This document shows positions 22,721 through 33,839 of a stretch of 64,000 nt of DNA, piece by piece. The notes under the pieces are model-generated. The model saw only the letters and a list, made by a program, of their open reading frames with translations. It was not told the DNA's origin and did no database searches. Every line of letters starts with the position of its first letter. The first letter of the stretch is position 1. The translations under genes and the position numbers were made by a program. The DNA comes from Cordylochernes scorpioides (taxonomy: Eukaryota > Arthropoda > Arachnida > Pseudoscorpiones > Chernetidae): the NCBI GenBank assembly GCA_030710605.1, contig CP092863.1, positions 107,804,099-107,868,098 on the forward strand, in the 5' to 3' direction.

Positions 22721-22864
22721 ATGAACAATAGAAATCTATGTACATTTATCTATTTTTTATATAAATAATGTTTTTTTATTAACATTATCTTTTGTCTCAT
22801 CTATATTGTGTCTCTGTTGCAATAAAATAAAGTTGAGAGAGACTGGCTCATTAATAGTAATATA

Positions 22865-23292
22865 TATATATCTAAAGAGACAAAGGTCGCCTCTCCTGTC
22901 AAAATAGACGTCAAAACTAGACGCCATCTATTGACCGTCGCCGCAAACTAGCGGTCTCGGGTCGGTAACAAAGCCACAACACCAGCTTTGGCAAACTGAG
23001 AAGCGTCCACCTAGAGACCATGGTTTCGGGCTAATGGCCCTCGTCAGTCTAGGGCGGACTTTATTCCATGAGGTCCACACGGGATCTAATGGAATCTTCA
23101 CAATCTACCAAAGAGGTGTTCAGCTGGCAAAGTGGCGGGGCCAAATCTATGGCTGAAATATAGTCACTGACCCGAGGGCGCTAGTTTGCGGTGACGGTCA
23201 ATAGATGGCGTCTAGTTTTGACGTTTATTTTGACGGGAGAGGCTACCCTTGTCTCTTTAGATCAATATTCTCCTAGCAAAATTTCCATCTAT
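22865..23292 (-). repeat. complete FB-B foldback with hammerhead in its loop
   Basis: Left arm (from TCTAAAGAGACAAAGGTCGC through GTCAAAATAGACGTC and CGCCATCTATTGACCGTC) pairs with the right arm ending GTCTCTTTAGATCAATATTC over about 110 bases. Between the arms lies an asymmetric core of about 175 bp holding the ribozyme at 23010-23053. A minus transcript would fold as a long stem with a self-cleaving loop. Confidence 0.8.
23010..23053 (-). ncRNA. hammerhead ribozyme, FB-B type, fully canonical
   Basis: Minus-strand order: stem I arm CCTAGA; core CTGACGA; stem II GGGC-CATTA-GCCC; GAAA; stem III ACC-AT-GGT (counting the last A of GAAA); cleavage site GTC; stem I arm TCTAGG. All invariant bases match, stem I pairs 6 of 6, stem II 4 of 4 with G-C next to the core. 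Stem III ACCATGGT is an 8-base palindrome, so a dimer with a full stem III is likely. The same 44 bases occur at 38545-38588. Confidence 0.85.
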
Positions 23293-23299
23293 ATATATA

Positions 23300-23625
23300 T
23301 TAAAAATAAAGAAGGCATCTCCTGACCACGAGCACGTGTGCTTTTTAGATGGCAGAGCGCCATCTAGTGGAGCAAAAATAATTTAAACGTTTATTTAACT
23401 TGCTCCCTGATATTTGGCCAACCCAATTTCTTGATAAATCAAGAAAAGATATCCACGAACGCGTTTCGCGCTGAAGAAATTGGGTTGGTCAAATATCACG
23501 GAGCAAGCTAAATAAACGTTTAGTTTATTTTTGCTCCACTAGATGGCGCTCTGCCATCTAAAAAGCACATGTGCTCCTGGTCAGGAAATGCCTTCTTTAT
23601 TTTTAATATCAACACCTGACCCACT
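23300..23625. repeat. FB-C foldback, palindromic, core mostly lost
   Basis: Both arms contain AGATGGCAGAGCGCCATC, AACTTGCTCCCTGATATT or complements. The centre (about 23450-23475) keeps GAACGCGTTTCGCGC on plus, i.e. GCGAAACGCGTTC on minus, then diverges, so only half a hammerhead remains. Confidence 0.65.
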
Positions 23626-24159
23626 TATCTTTTATTTTTTTCTATTGTTTTTTCATATATATTTATATATATATATATAAAGAAATTTTAAATATGTAAT
23701 ATAATATATATAATACTCTATATTATATTGGTATTTAACAATTTATTTCATAGCTTATAACGTATTTAATGTATATGTAACTCTTATAAGAAATATGAAC
23801 TATTTCTTTCGACGCCTATGATTCTTTTTGAATTAAACAAGTTTATAAAATGTTGTTCAAAAGAGATGATTTTTTTAACGTTTCAAACTTCACGCTGTTG
23901 TTTAAATTTAGGAATTTCAGGAATCCTGTTTTATTAAAAGGTGAATTAGGAATTTTTCCTTTTTTTTTTTTTATAAACTTATTGGCAAGTAATTAATGCG
24001 TTTTTTCTTCTTATACTTTAACAAAAAAAATATTTTAACGCTTTTTTTTCCTAATTAGCACAAAGTATTTCTTTGAAAAGGGAGCGAGGTGTAACTAATA
24101 TAAATTTATTTAATTAAAAAGAACTTTTAGGTAATATAGAATATATATATATATATTTT

Positions 24160-24440
24160 GAATATTTTGTTGTTGAAAAAGATAGAGAATTGAAGGTGCA
24201 GTCGTGAAAATAGAAAATATAATTGTTTACCCATCAAGTAGTTTTTATTTTCAATTACATGAAAATATAATTACACATTAATTATATTTCACAGTAATAT
24301 ACAATTTATAAAATGAATCCCCTATATTCGTGAATTAAAAAAATAGGTAGGTCAACTATACATATCTACAACAATATCTATGGTCAAAAATAAAAGAATA
24401 GTCAATGATGAAAATAAAATATATGTTTTAAAAAAATTAA
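24160..24440 (+). repeat. unclassified repeat, inverted copy at 34800-35130
   Basis: AAAGATAGAGAATTG, GTGCAGTCGTGAAAATAG and CAAGTAGTTTTTATTTTC are mirrored at 34800-35130. No coding capacity. Confidence 0.55.
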
Positions 24441-24477
24441 AATATTGATATTTTATATTTTATAATATATATATACC

Positions 24478-24772
24478 TTTATAATACAATATAATGTTGC
24501 TTATGATTGTAGAACGACATTTGAAAATTATCCCGCATTTGTTTCTTTTGAATGAAAAATCGAAATTTATTTTAAAGAGAAATAACGATTATTTTTAACC
24601 TTAGGGATGAAGTATGAAAGGATGAATTGTGAAGAATAATGATAAACGGAAAAATAAAGCATCTAGGGATCTAAGGTTAGAAATAATCGTAATTTCTCCT
24701 TAAAATAAATTTAGATTTTCGTTCAAAAGAAACATTTGGGGTATAATGCCAAATTCCGTTCTACATATATAT
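24478..24772. repeat. SINE family 1 tail, inverted pair
   Basis: Two tails in opposite orientation meet near 24665 (AGCATCTAGGGATC); tRNA-like heads are absent. Confidence 0.55.
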
Positions 24773-24862
24773 CTTTTATATATACAAGGTGGGATCAATA
24801 AATAAGGTGAATTATAATTTATTTTAAAAAAATAAGAACGATATTAAAAATTAGGACTTGAT

Positions 24863-25566
24863 TTATTCAAAATAATCACCTTGGCTTTCTATATATCGTC
24901 TCCATCGTTCTGGCAACTTGTAAATACCCTCTTTATAGGCACTCTTAGGAAGCGTGTGAAAAAAATCTTGCACCACTTTCTGGACATCTTCATCCGAGTC
25001 AAATCGCTTTCCCTTTAACTCCTTCTTTAGTGACTCCAAAAAGGAAATAGTCAGAGGGGGCTAGGTCTGGACTATATGCAAGATGTGTGTGTTCTAAAAC
25101 TTCAAAACCTAATTTAATGATTGTAGATACAGTTTTACATGATATATGCGGCCTTGCATTATCATGAAGGAAGAGAACACCTTTACTAAGCCTCCCTCTT
25201 CTTTTGTTCCTTATACCGAGCTTTAGCTTATTTACAAGAATGTCACAATAAAGGTCGCTGTTCATACGTTGCCTATGGTAAAAATGGATATTTTTCTATC
25301 CTCCAAAATTAAGTTTTCAACCGCATTTATCGTGCTTGGCGTCGCTGTAACACTTGGTCGTCCAGGTCGCTCAATATCGGTACTTGTAATTCGTCCATTT
25401 TTGAACTCGTTAGCCCATTTATAAATTGTTTTTGAGACATACAAGACTCACCATAGATATTTTTCATTCTTTGGCATATTTGAGATGTTTGAATACCTTC
25501 TGCATTCAATAAACGAATAACTGCACGTTGTTCAAGCATGGTGCAATCCTTCAAGGGAGCTTCCAT
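24863..25566 (-). pseudogene. mariner transposase pseudogene
   Basis: Pieces in order: MLEQRAVIRLLNAEG (N-terminal helix-turn-helix, start at 25566), frameshift, KWANEFKNGRITSTDIERPG, then a deletion of about 100 residues that removes the first catalytic Asp, then MNSDLYCDILVNKLK, FLHDNARPH and YSPDLAPSDYFLFG with the second and third Asp. Another frameshift precedes a well preserved C-terminus ending ERWRRYIESQGDYFE and a stop at 24863-24865. There are 36 residues between the last two Asp rather than 34, apparently from a two-residue insertion. It cannot encode an active enzyme. Confidence 0.88.
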
Positions 25567-25648
25567 TTTAGTTTATTTATAAGTCTCGCGCCGCGCGTGA
25601 GAAAAAAGAACAGAACACCTTAAACAATCTCTCGATGTTAGATTTTAA

Positions 25649-26055
25649 CTAGCCGAATGACCCGTGTTTTACCCGATTGAATGTTTTGATTCAAATACTA
25701 TTTGTTACAATTATAAATTGGCGCCTTAAATAAATGCATATGTTAGTTAATAACTATAGCCTATGTGCTTTATCTGTCTATGTACTGTTGGCTTCCGTAG
25801 GCGTCTCTTACTGGGAAAAAGAAAGAGAGGATTCCATTTAGTTATTAACTAATATATGCATTTATTAAAGGAGCGACCCGCTCCAACACAATAGTTACAA
25901 AAACGAAAAAGCGAGTGGGGAGGGGAGGGGGGGCAAAGGTGGAGTGATCGTAGCCAACCAATAGGAGAGCGCCATTCCAAAAAAAAAAGCAAACGGTGAC
26001 AGAGATGAAAAATGAAGAATTAAGAACGCATGACGCTCGTAACTGTATATAGAAT
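25649..26055 (-). mobile_element. non-autonomous Helitron inside the mariner
   Basis: On minus it starts near ATTCTATATACAGTTACGAG and ends CATTCGGCTAG before T. It shares its body with 50275 and 51071 (GGAATGGCGCTCTCC, CGACCCGCTCC). The hairpin near the 3' end has lost GGGCAACGCC, so this copy is probably dead. Confidence 0.8.
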
Positions 26056-26228
26056 ATTCTGTGGTTTAAATTATTTTTGCTTTTTTAATTTTTAAGAAAT
26101 AAGATAATTCACCTTATTTATTGATCCCCCATTGTATATTGATTAATTATGTTTTTCATATATATTTTAATGCTATATATATTATATAAAAAATAGTTTA
26201 AAAGTGAAATTTTACTGAGATCAGATTA

Positions 26229-26476
26229 GTAAATTAAGAAAAAACATCTCCTTATGGTGAACTGAAAGTTTCTGATGGCTTGCGCCATCTATCGGAATAA
26301 ATATCAACTAATCGTTAATTTTTAATTATTCCAGAATTGGTCTAATACCCAAAATTAGGTATTTGGCCAATTTTGGAATAACTAAAAATCAACAATTGAT
26401 ATTTATTCCGATAGATGGCGCAAGCTATCAGCAACTTTTAGTTACACGATAAGGAGATGCCATTTTTCCTTAGTTT
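26229..26476. repeat. foldback with AGATGGCGC boxes
   Basis: Left arm ATCTCCTTATGGTGAACTG ... GCGCCATCTATCGGAATAAA, right arm TTTATTCCGATAGATGGCGC ... TAAGGAGATGCC. Arms of about 100 bp around a short centre. It is a different family from FB-A to FB-E but carries the same AGATGGCGC word. Confidence 0.75.
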
Positions 26477-26479
26477 TAA

Positions 26480-27340
26480 TGAAAGTTTAAGAAATATTCT
26501 TATATGTATTTAATGAAAATTTATATGCAAATTCTTTGCACAATATACTTGGAATGTGTTTGAAAAAGACGAAATACGTATATCAAAATTTCGCTCTTTC
26601 CTGATCATCTATCCTGAGATACAAATTTTAAATTTCAAGACGTGGCGTGAAGAAAACGGACCAATGAGAGCAAGGTAGACTCTGTATCCAATCAGCGTTG
26701 TACACGTCGTTGTCTGAACGTGTGGGTGACAGTTGTCCTTAATGGAGTTCATTTGGACAAGCCAATCTAGAAAATTCAATTAGGACTGGGGGATCGAGTC
26801 CCTCATTGAATCAATTTTTTCCCTCCTTCGTTTGGCCCATCTCTTTTTTTTTCCCGCCAATTGTACGAAGCCTAAACACCGCAGACGACCACCTTTACAT
26901 AGGTGTATATATATATATGTAAATAATTCAGTGTAAAGTTGATATAAATTGATTATAAATCGAATATTTTTCATTTATTTGATATAATATTTGAGGTTAT
27001 TACCAATTATCTTTTATAAGAAAAGGTTTTTTTGAAAAATAAAGTAATAATCTAAATTTATATAAGCAGCTTTTTTTTTATCATGCATTAAAACTTAAAA
27101 AAGGGAATCAAAATATATATTCTATCTTTTGTCAAATTAGTTTTACACGTTGTATCTACTGTAATATAGAGAATGACATAATTTTAGGTTGGATTTTTAA
27201 CAATACAGATTGTGTAGACTTCGTTAACCTTTTTAGTAAAGGTTTATTGTCCTGATGTCTACAATCACAACTGTCGTCCTTTTGTCAAAGATGGAAAGCT
27301 TATTAGTGAAGTATTGTCTTTTTCGATCTATCAACTTTTA
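26480..27340. other. no gene seen
   Basis: AT-rich with a GC-richer patch at 26630-26900 (GACGTGGCGTGAAGAAAACG, TTGTACACGTCGTTG) containing CCAAT-like words. No credible frame. Confidence 0.4.
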
Positions 27341-27342
27341 TA

Positions 27343-27695
27343 TATATACTCATGGACAAAACTTGAGGATGTAGAAAGTCTTTGATGTCACCAGTTGTCG
27401 TGTTTTTTTTTTTTTTTTTTTTTTTTTAAGGAGACAGAGGTTGTTCACAACAATAAAGGTTACTGTAATATCTTTTAGAGTTATTGTCTCCCGATATACA
27501 TGCTAAAAGGTACAACTTCCTTAAGTTTTGTCCATGAGTGTATCTTTCAGAGTTATTGTCTGAATCCCGATATACATGCTAAAAGGTACAACTTCCTTAA
27601 GTTTTGTCCATGAATGTATCTTTCAGAGTTATTGTCTGAATCCCGATATACATGCTAAAAGGTACAACTTCCTCAATTTCTGTCCATGAGTGTAC
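27343..27695 (-). mobile_element. Tc1-type MITE with three or more 76-bp units
   Basis: Begins CTCATGGACAAAACTTGAGG, has a T-run, the tail segment, then units on minus each ending TTTTGTCCATGA(G/A)TGTA. Confidence 0.8.
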
Positions 27696-28359
27696 TTACA
27701 GTAAAAAGAGTCGCTAATGATCCACCATGATTATCATGACCCACGTGCACACTAGGGAAAATTCGAAAGAAAAAATCGAATCTGCACTGATGTAGTAGAG
27801 AATATAGAAAAATGCAGAAAAGTTTCTTATTTCCCTTTTATTGATAAAAATTTCGATTTATTAGAAAGATAAAGACTAGAATATATTGTGGCATGTTTCT
27901 TTTTTTATATTTAAGGGTGTAAACTTTGTGAAGTTGAGCAACTTTCCTTTCAAAGGATTTAAGGCAAACAGTTTCCTCTATAGAGTGATAACTGGTGTTA
28001 TGTAATATTTCGTGTTTATCTCAATCGTCTGGGGGGAAGTTATGCAACTTGAGAGTTTACCATTTTAAAAAGGAAAGGAATTATGTATATATTTGTCTTT
28101 ACATTTCTATCTAGTCTAAGCTTTATGTTTTACAACGCACATATAGAATGAAGTGATATTTTATTTATATTCGAATGAAATTTGACTGTTATTGTTTTAT
28201 ACTCATTGTTTAGGAAATAATGGTAAATTTGCATAGATTTCTATTTACCACGAAAATCTATTTGCATAGTTTTCTCGGATAACTTCACTAAAATTTATTC
28301 ATTATTGTCAGCGTTATATTAAATATATCTATTTGTGATTGGATTATGGATAAATTGGT

Positions 28360-28600
28360 GAAGCAATGGTATTTACTGTTGATTTTAGGTTACAACGACT
28401 CTGGTTCGAATCCCGTATTGGGATTTTTTTTTTTTTGTTAAAAAAATTGCTCTTAGGGCTCTCGATTCTTGCAAAGGTATGAGACAAACATTGAATGTAA
28501 ATAATAAAACCGAGACGCATGCCCATTTGTAAGTGCAAATATCGAACATGTTTTGTACATATGTGGTGCACTTTTAAATGTGCAATGGGTTAGCGTGTTA
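28360..28600 (+). mobile_element. tRNA-derived SINE (family 2), 5' part degraded
   Basis: CTCTGGTTCGAATCCCG (B box), T-run, CTCTCGATTCTTGCAAAGG and TGTAAGTGCAAATATCGAAC. Confidence 0.6.
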
Positions 28601-28949
28601 TTATTAACCAATTTTATAATTTATAATTTAAATTGCCATCTATCGGTAAAATTTGTAGCAATTAAATTTACTGGCAATGTGTTTCTTTTTACTAATATTG
28701 AAACGAGTTAAAACATCGGCTAGAAATTATGTAAATCTGTTGTGATTGTAAATAGCTAAAATTATGTAAATAATTATCCTTTTTAAAAAAATATATATAT
28801 AGTTATGGCTCGAGAGAGTCGTGGTATGTAAGACTTGAGGATCAGTAGCGTCTGGTTCTCATCGTTTGTTAACTTCCAAGTAAATTAAACAAAAGTTTAT
28901 CCTAACCAACGGCTGGCCTGATTTCCAACACTACAATATCATCAAATAT

Positions 28950-29305
28950 TTTTTCTACAGACTTTACTGCAATGATAAAAGTTATTGAATGAGATGGCTT
29001 GGCTCATCAATGGTGAATCCTCTCAGCGGTTTCACCAAATTAATTTCAAGACCGCTCTACTATTGTATTGGTTTGGAATATACACTGCATTTTCTATGGA
29101 AGGCAGCTTAGGAGTTTCTAGTGAACCTATGCTAAGCTGCCTTCCATAGAAAATACAGGGTATATCCCAAACCAATCCAATACAATAGTAGAGCGGTCTG
29201 GAGATTAATTTGGCGAAACCGCTGAGAGGATTCACCATTGATGAGCCAAGCCATCTCATTCAACAACTTTTATCATTGCAGTAAGGTCTGTAGAAAAAAT
29301 ATTTG
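28950..29305. repeat. FB-A foldback, nearly perfect palindrome
   Basis: Arms of about 150 bp: TACTGCAATGATAAAAG ... AAGACCGCTCTACTATTG and the complement. The centre at 29095-29130 also pairs (AGGCAGCTTAGGAG / CTAAGCTGCCTTCC). This copy has the longest arms relative to length of the family. Confidence 0.8.
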
Positions 29306-29439
29306 ATGATATATACATACAAATATATATATATATACAAAGCTTTATTAAGACCACTGGTCTTATATAGAATCACCAAAGGAAGAAATAATAGATGGAG
29401 TTCCTATACTCCAGGCAGCGCAGTACCCAATGATATATA

Positions 29440-29780
29440 TATATATATATACTCATTTCTTGGTTTCTCAAGAAGCCACAGGGACCAAAATTCTTTTTGG
29501 TCGCAGTGGTACAGTCTACTCCACGCTGACGAGTGCCAACAGTGCGAAACGCGTTCGTGGATGGCTTTTCTTGATTTATCAAGAAATTGGGTTGGCCAAA
29601 TATCAGGGAACAAACAAAATCAATGAATAGTTGATTTCTGTTCCACCAGATGGCGCTCTGCCTTCTGTAAAGCACATGTGCTCCTGGTCAGGATATGCCT
29701 TTTTTATTTTTAATATCAACACCTGACATTTTTAATTTTTATTTTTGTCTATTGTTTTTTCATATATATATATATATAAA
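29440..29780 (+). repeat. FB-C element with intact hammerhead
   Basis: Order on plus: CTCATTTCTTGGTTTCTC, ribozyme, GGCTTTTCTTGATTTATC, TTGGGTTGGCCAAATATC, AGATGGCGCTCTGCC, GCACATGTGCTCCTGGTC, ATATCAACACCTGAC. The start and middle are weakly self-complementary. Frames across it recur in all copies and are not genes. Confidence 0.75.
29520..29561 (+). ncRNA. hammerhead ribozyme, FB-C type
   Basis: TCCACG, CTGACGA, stem II GTGC-CAACA-GTGC (two wobble pairs), GAAA, stem III ACGCGT (palindrome), cleavage base T, CGTGGA. Stem I pairs 6 of 6 and all core bases are canonical. Confidence 0.8.
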
Positions 29781-30204
29781 TAAACACATTGCTATTAAAT
29801 TTAATTATTATAAATATTGTCGATAGATGGCAATAGAATTTATGAATGTAATCCTCTAGGAATATATAGCACATATATGATATAGATTTTACAGTTATTA
29901 TATTAATTCGCATAGGTTTTAATTAACTCTACCCGCTTAATTCCAATGCCGTTAAATTCCCTCATTATTGATTGTGACGTCAGTCAGTGTTGCCGAGGGC
30001 ATTTTGAAGTATTAATTATCTATGAGCTTAATATTGATCCCCCCAAATAACGATTTCTGAGAAAATACCCGGATACATTTGGTATCTAGACATATCGAAT
30101 ATATTGGGAAATATATTTTATATTGACCATATATGTTCTTGTAAATTATAAAAGTAAAATGTATTGTGATATTTTATCATAGAATATATAACGTGTTTTT
30201 TTAA

Positions 30205-30840
30205 TACACTGGTAGAAAAAAAAACTTAAGGAAGTTGTACCTTTTACCATGTATATCGGGATTCAGACAATAACTCGGAGAGATACACTCATGGACAAAA
30301 CTTAAGGAAGTTGTACCTTTTACCATGTATATCGGGATTCAGTCAATAATTCGGAAAGATACACTCATGGACAAAACTTAAGAAAGTTGTACCTTTTACC
30401 ATGGATATCGGGATTCAGACAATAACTCGGAGAGATACACTCATGGACAAAACTTAAGGAAGTTGTACCTTTTACCATGTATATCGGGATTCAGACAATA
30501 ACTCTGAAAGATACACTCATGGATAAAACTTAAGGAAGTTGTACCTTTTAGCATGTATATTGGGATTGAGACAATAACTCTGAAAGATACACTCATGGAC
30601 AAAACATAAGGAAGTTGTACCTTTTAGCATATATATTGGGATTGAGACAATAACTCTGAAAGATACACTCAAGGACAGGAAGTTGTACCTTTCAGCATGT
30701 ATACTTGAATTCAGACTCTGAAAGATACAGTGACCTTTATTGAATACACACGATATAACCAAGTGTGAACATCATCTGTCTCCTTCAAATAAACAGACGA
30801 CCGACGACATATTAGACTTTCCACTTCATTTAGTCTCGTG
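30205..30840 (+). mobile_element. Tc1-type MITE with about seven 76-bp units
   Basis: Units start near 30287, 30363, 30437, 30513, 30588 and 30664, so spacing is about 76. The last unit is shortened. The tail (CAGTGACCTTTATTGAATAC, GACGACCGACGACAT) follows and ends CTTTCCACTTC. Confidence 0.85.
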
Positions 30841-30849
30841 TATTTGGTT

Positions 30850-31000
30850 ACCTGCACTCACTGGGTGTAGATTGGAATTTTTGCAATAATCGGTAACCAT
30901 TTACGCATTTTTTATTCAGTAAAAAAGTGTCCATTGTTGGATTCGAAACCAGATCGTAGCTGTCGAAAATAGACGGTGAATATGCATTAAATATAGTAGC
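30850..31000 (-). mobile_element. SINE family 2 fragment
   Basis: TGCACTCACTGGGTG, AATCGGTAACCATTTACGC and TCCATTGTTGGATTCGAAAC resemble the minus copy of the family 2 head and body. Confidence 0.5.
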
Positions 31001-31103
31001 TCTCCAAACCATATTTGTACACCATTTACTAATTTACCTGAAATAGAATCCAAGTGAGATATATTATATTTATGTGTCAAAATTCGAAAATATTATAGAC
31101 GCG

Positions 31104-32107
31104 GGTGAATCCCCAGAATTGGGTACATTTGGTAGGTGGCGCTGTACGTTGCCACCGCCGTACCTTAGAGGCGTTTTACACGAGTTAAAAATACAATTTC
31201 GGTGAAAATATATGAATTTAAATTATAATTTTAAAAAAGTTTTAACAGTTAAAAAACATTTTTTTAAATAAAATATAAACTGATTTTTCTAAAAACGAAC
31301 ATTATTTTTTTTATTATCTGAAACTAACCTAATTAAACTTATCTAAAACTAACCTTATTTTTATTTACACTACCTTTTTAATTTCAAAATTAAATTAAAA
31401 TACGTTTATAATCTTAAATAATAACATATTTAAAAATAGATTTTCTGGTTCACACTTTTGTATCTAATCAATTATGTATTTTTTTATTTATCTCTATTAA
31501 AAAAATCTGTATAGTTTTGAATAAAATATTTTATGTGGCATATTTTCAAGTCATATATTTATACACAAGTTTTCTATTTATTTTATAAATATATTGTATA
31601 AGATGTGATTAATAAACTTTGTAAAAATATTTTAATACATTTTTAATAACATAACGTTATGTTATATTCTAATAGGTAAAATAGGTTAGTTTCAGACGGC
31701 TTATAAATTAGGTTAGTTTCTGATAGGTTATAAATTAGGTTATTTTAAGGTGTGTTATAAAAATGTTAGTTTCATTAATTAAAATAGGTTAGTTTCAGAT
31801 AGGTTAAATTAGGTAAGTTTAATCGCTAAATAAGGTTAGTTTTAGATAAGTTGAATTAGGTTAGTTTCAGATAATTAAAAAAATAATGTTCGTTTTTAGA
31901 AAAATCAGTTAATATTTTATTTTAAAAAATGTTTTTTAACTGTTAAAACTTTTTTAAAATTATAATTCAAATTTATATTTTTAAATTGGTTAAATTCAAA
32001 GTATTTCACCGAAATTGTATTTTTAACTCGTGTAAAACGCCTCTAAGGTACGGCGGTGGCAACGTACAGCGCCACCTACCAAATGTACCCAATTCTGGGG
32101 ATTCACC
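31104..32107. mobile_element. Mutator-like non-autonomous element with long terminal inverted repeats
   Basis: Ends GGTGAATCCCCAGAATTGGG and its exact complement. Inverted arms of about 200 bp (GGTAGGTGGCGCTGTACG, GCGTTTTACACGAG). The 9-bp ATAGACGCG sits directly on both sides (31095-31103 and 32108-32116), a target duplication of Mutator/MULE size. The interior is AT-rich with repeated TTAGTTTCAGATAGGTTA-like words and no transposase. It interrupts an FB-A element. Confidence 0.85.
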
Positions 32108-32310
32108 ATAGACGCGTATGTTTCTTTTTTAAAAATAAACAATACCTACTGTCCTTACTACAATAGAAAAATTAATGGGAGGGTTTACTACTGATGAGCC
32201 AGGCCCTCCCATTAATTATTCCATTGTAGTAACGACAGTAGAAATTTGTTTATTTAAAAAAAATCATACGCGTCTATAATAGTTTCAAATTTTGATAACA
32301 GATGGCGCCC
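32108..32310. repeat. FB-A repeat, split by the Mutator-like element
   Basis: The left edge (CGAAAATATTATAGACGCG) is at 31083-31103; the remainder resumes at TATGTTTCTTTTTTAAAA with two short inverted arms and an AGATGGCGCCCTAATGC outer box. Confidence 0.7.
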
Positions 32311-32869
32311 TAATGCAACATAATATCTGTGTGTGTAACCAGTAAATTTGTAGAAATAATCAACCTTATTAATTTATTTTTTTCAACCAATCATCTCCTT
32401 TCTTTCTTTTTTCTTGAAATCTAAATTACATCCGGGGGAAATCATCACGCCCTACTTCTATTATTTATTTCTCTTTATACAAATTATCTTTTTTTTTTCT
32501 TTCTTTATCTAGAGAGAATAATTTCGATCTAAAGATATTTGCAGTTTATTGGGTATAAATAATAAATTTTACTTTTCTGTGTGTTTTCTTCTTATTATTT
32601 TTTACTATCTCTATCCAAATGAAAAACAAAACGAAAAAATTTTACTGTTGAATGCACTAATTTACATCTGGAATTGGTTCAATAGAATTCCGTTCATCCG
32701 TACTTCCATTTCAAAGATTATTGAGTTCTTTATTTTTCATTTTTTTTAAATAAAAAAAAATCTTTTTTGATATTTGACTTTTCTTTATTTAAACATAAGG
32801 CAATAAAGCGATACCTATATGTACAAAATTTTTCATATTAGGAAAAATTCCAACTTTACTTACTGTGAT

Positions 32870-33410
32870 AAAATAAATATATTGGGAGGGCCTGACTCCT
32901 CAGTGGTGAAACCTCCCAGCGGTTCAGAAAATTCGCCAATTCCTTGGTTTATCTTTCCTTAATTTGTCTTTTCATGCTTTGTACTGTCTTGGTTTGTCTT
33001 TTCGTGGTTTGTCTTTCCTTGGCTTATCTTTCCTTGGTTTGTCTTTCCCTGGTTTTTCTTGTCTTGGTCTGTCTTTACTTGGTTTGTTTTTTTTCCTTGG
33101 TTCGTCTTTCCTGTTTGTCTTTCCTTGGTTTTTATTGTCTTGGTTTGCCTTGTTTTAATTTTCTTTCCTTGGTTTGTATTTTTTATGGTTTGTTTTCCTG
33201 GTTTGTCCCCTTTGTTTGGTTTTCCTTGTGGTTTGTATTTCTTGGTTTGTCCTGTCTTGATTTGTCTTTTTTGGTTCCACTTTCTTTGGTTTGTTTTTTC
33301 CTGGTTAGATTTCCTTTGTTTGTCTTTTCTTGCGACACCGCTAGAAGTGTTCACCACTGATGAGCCAAGCCCTCTCAATTTTTCATCGCAGTAAGGACAG
33401 TTGGAAGTGT
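32870..33410. repeat. FB-A foldback around a pyrimidine-rich minisatellite
   Basis: Left arm GGGCCTGACTCCTCAGTGG, right arm CACCACTGATGAGCC and CATCGCAGTAAGGACAG. Between them 32943-33335 is a run of about 26 copies of a loose 15-bp unit (CTTTCCTTGGTTTGT). This creates long frames on both strands (139-residue K/Q/T/N-rich on minus, several on plus), which are low-complexity artefacts. Confidence 0.8.
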
Positions 33411-33574
33411 GCTTCTATATCTTTAGTATGCTAATGAAAGTATTGAGTTTTTATGGATTTAAGCTGATAGCTGCTAGTATATATTGATACCGTTTGAAAT
33501 AAATATGTGGAGAAAACTTTGCTTACTAGCAAATTATTCATTACATCTTGGTTTTGTGTGTTTAAAATATCATT

Positions 33575-33825
33575 AATTTATAAAGATAAAGGTCACCTCT
33601 CACGTCAAAATAGACGCCAAAGCTAGACGCCATTTAGACTGAAGAGGGCCATCAGCCCGAAACCATGGTCATTGGTGGACACTTCTCAGTTTACCAAAGC
33701 TGGTGTTGTGGCTTTGTCACCGACCTGAGGCTGCTAGTTTGCGGCGACGGTCAATAGATGGCGTCTAGTTTTGATGTCTATTTTGACGGGAAAGTCAACC
33801 TTTATCTTATATATATATTATATTA
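33575..33825 (+). repeat. FB-B element with hammerhead
   Basis: Left arm GTCAAAATAGACGCCAAAG, right arm GATGTCTATTTTGACGGG; the core on plus carries the ribozyme at 33634-33680, then AAAGCTGGTGTTGTGGC. Confidence 0.75.
33634..33680 (+). ncRNA. hammerhead, FB-B type, stem I lost
   Basis: CTGAAGA (position 7 may be any base), GGGC-CATCA-GCCC, GAAACCATGGTC are intact. The upstream arm TTTAGA no longer pairs with ATTGG. The catalytic core is complete but the fold is probably unstable. Confidence 0.6.
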
Positions 33826-33839
33826 AAAGCAAAATTTGC

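Larger units (their letters stand above)
24783..26136 (-). mobile_element. second mariner element with both terminal repeats
   Basis: Left end TACAAGGTGGGATCAATAAA then TAAGGTGAATTAT; right end is the reverse complement with a few mismatches (ATAATTCACCTTATTTATTG then ATCCCCCATTGTA). Ends begin at TA. It holds a broken transposase and a Helitron inserted upstream of it. Confidence 0.88.

Noticed and set aside
32959..33378. 139-residue Lys/Gln/Thr/Asn-rich ORF
   Set aside because: Product of the 15-bp pyrimidine minisatellite; similar frames exist on the other strand.
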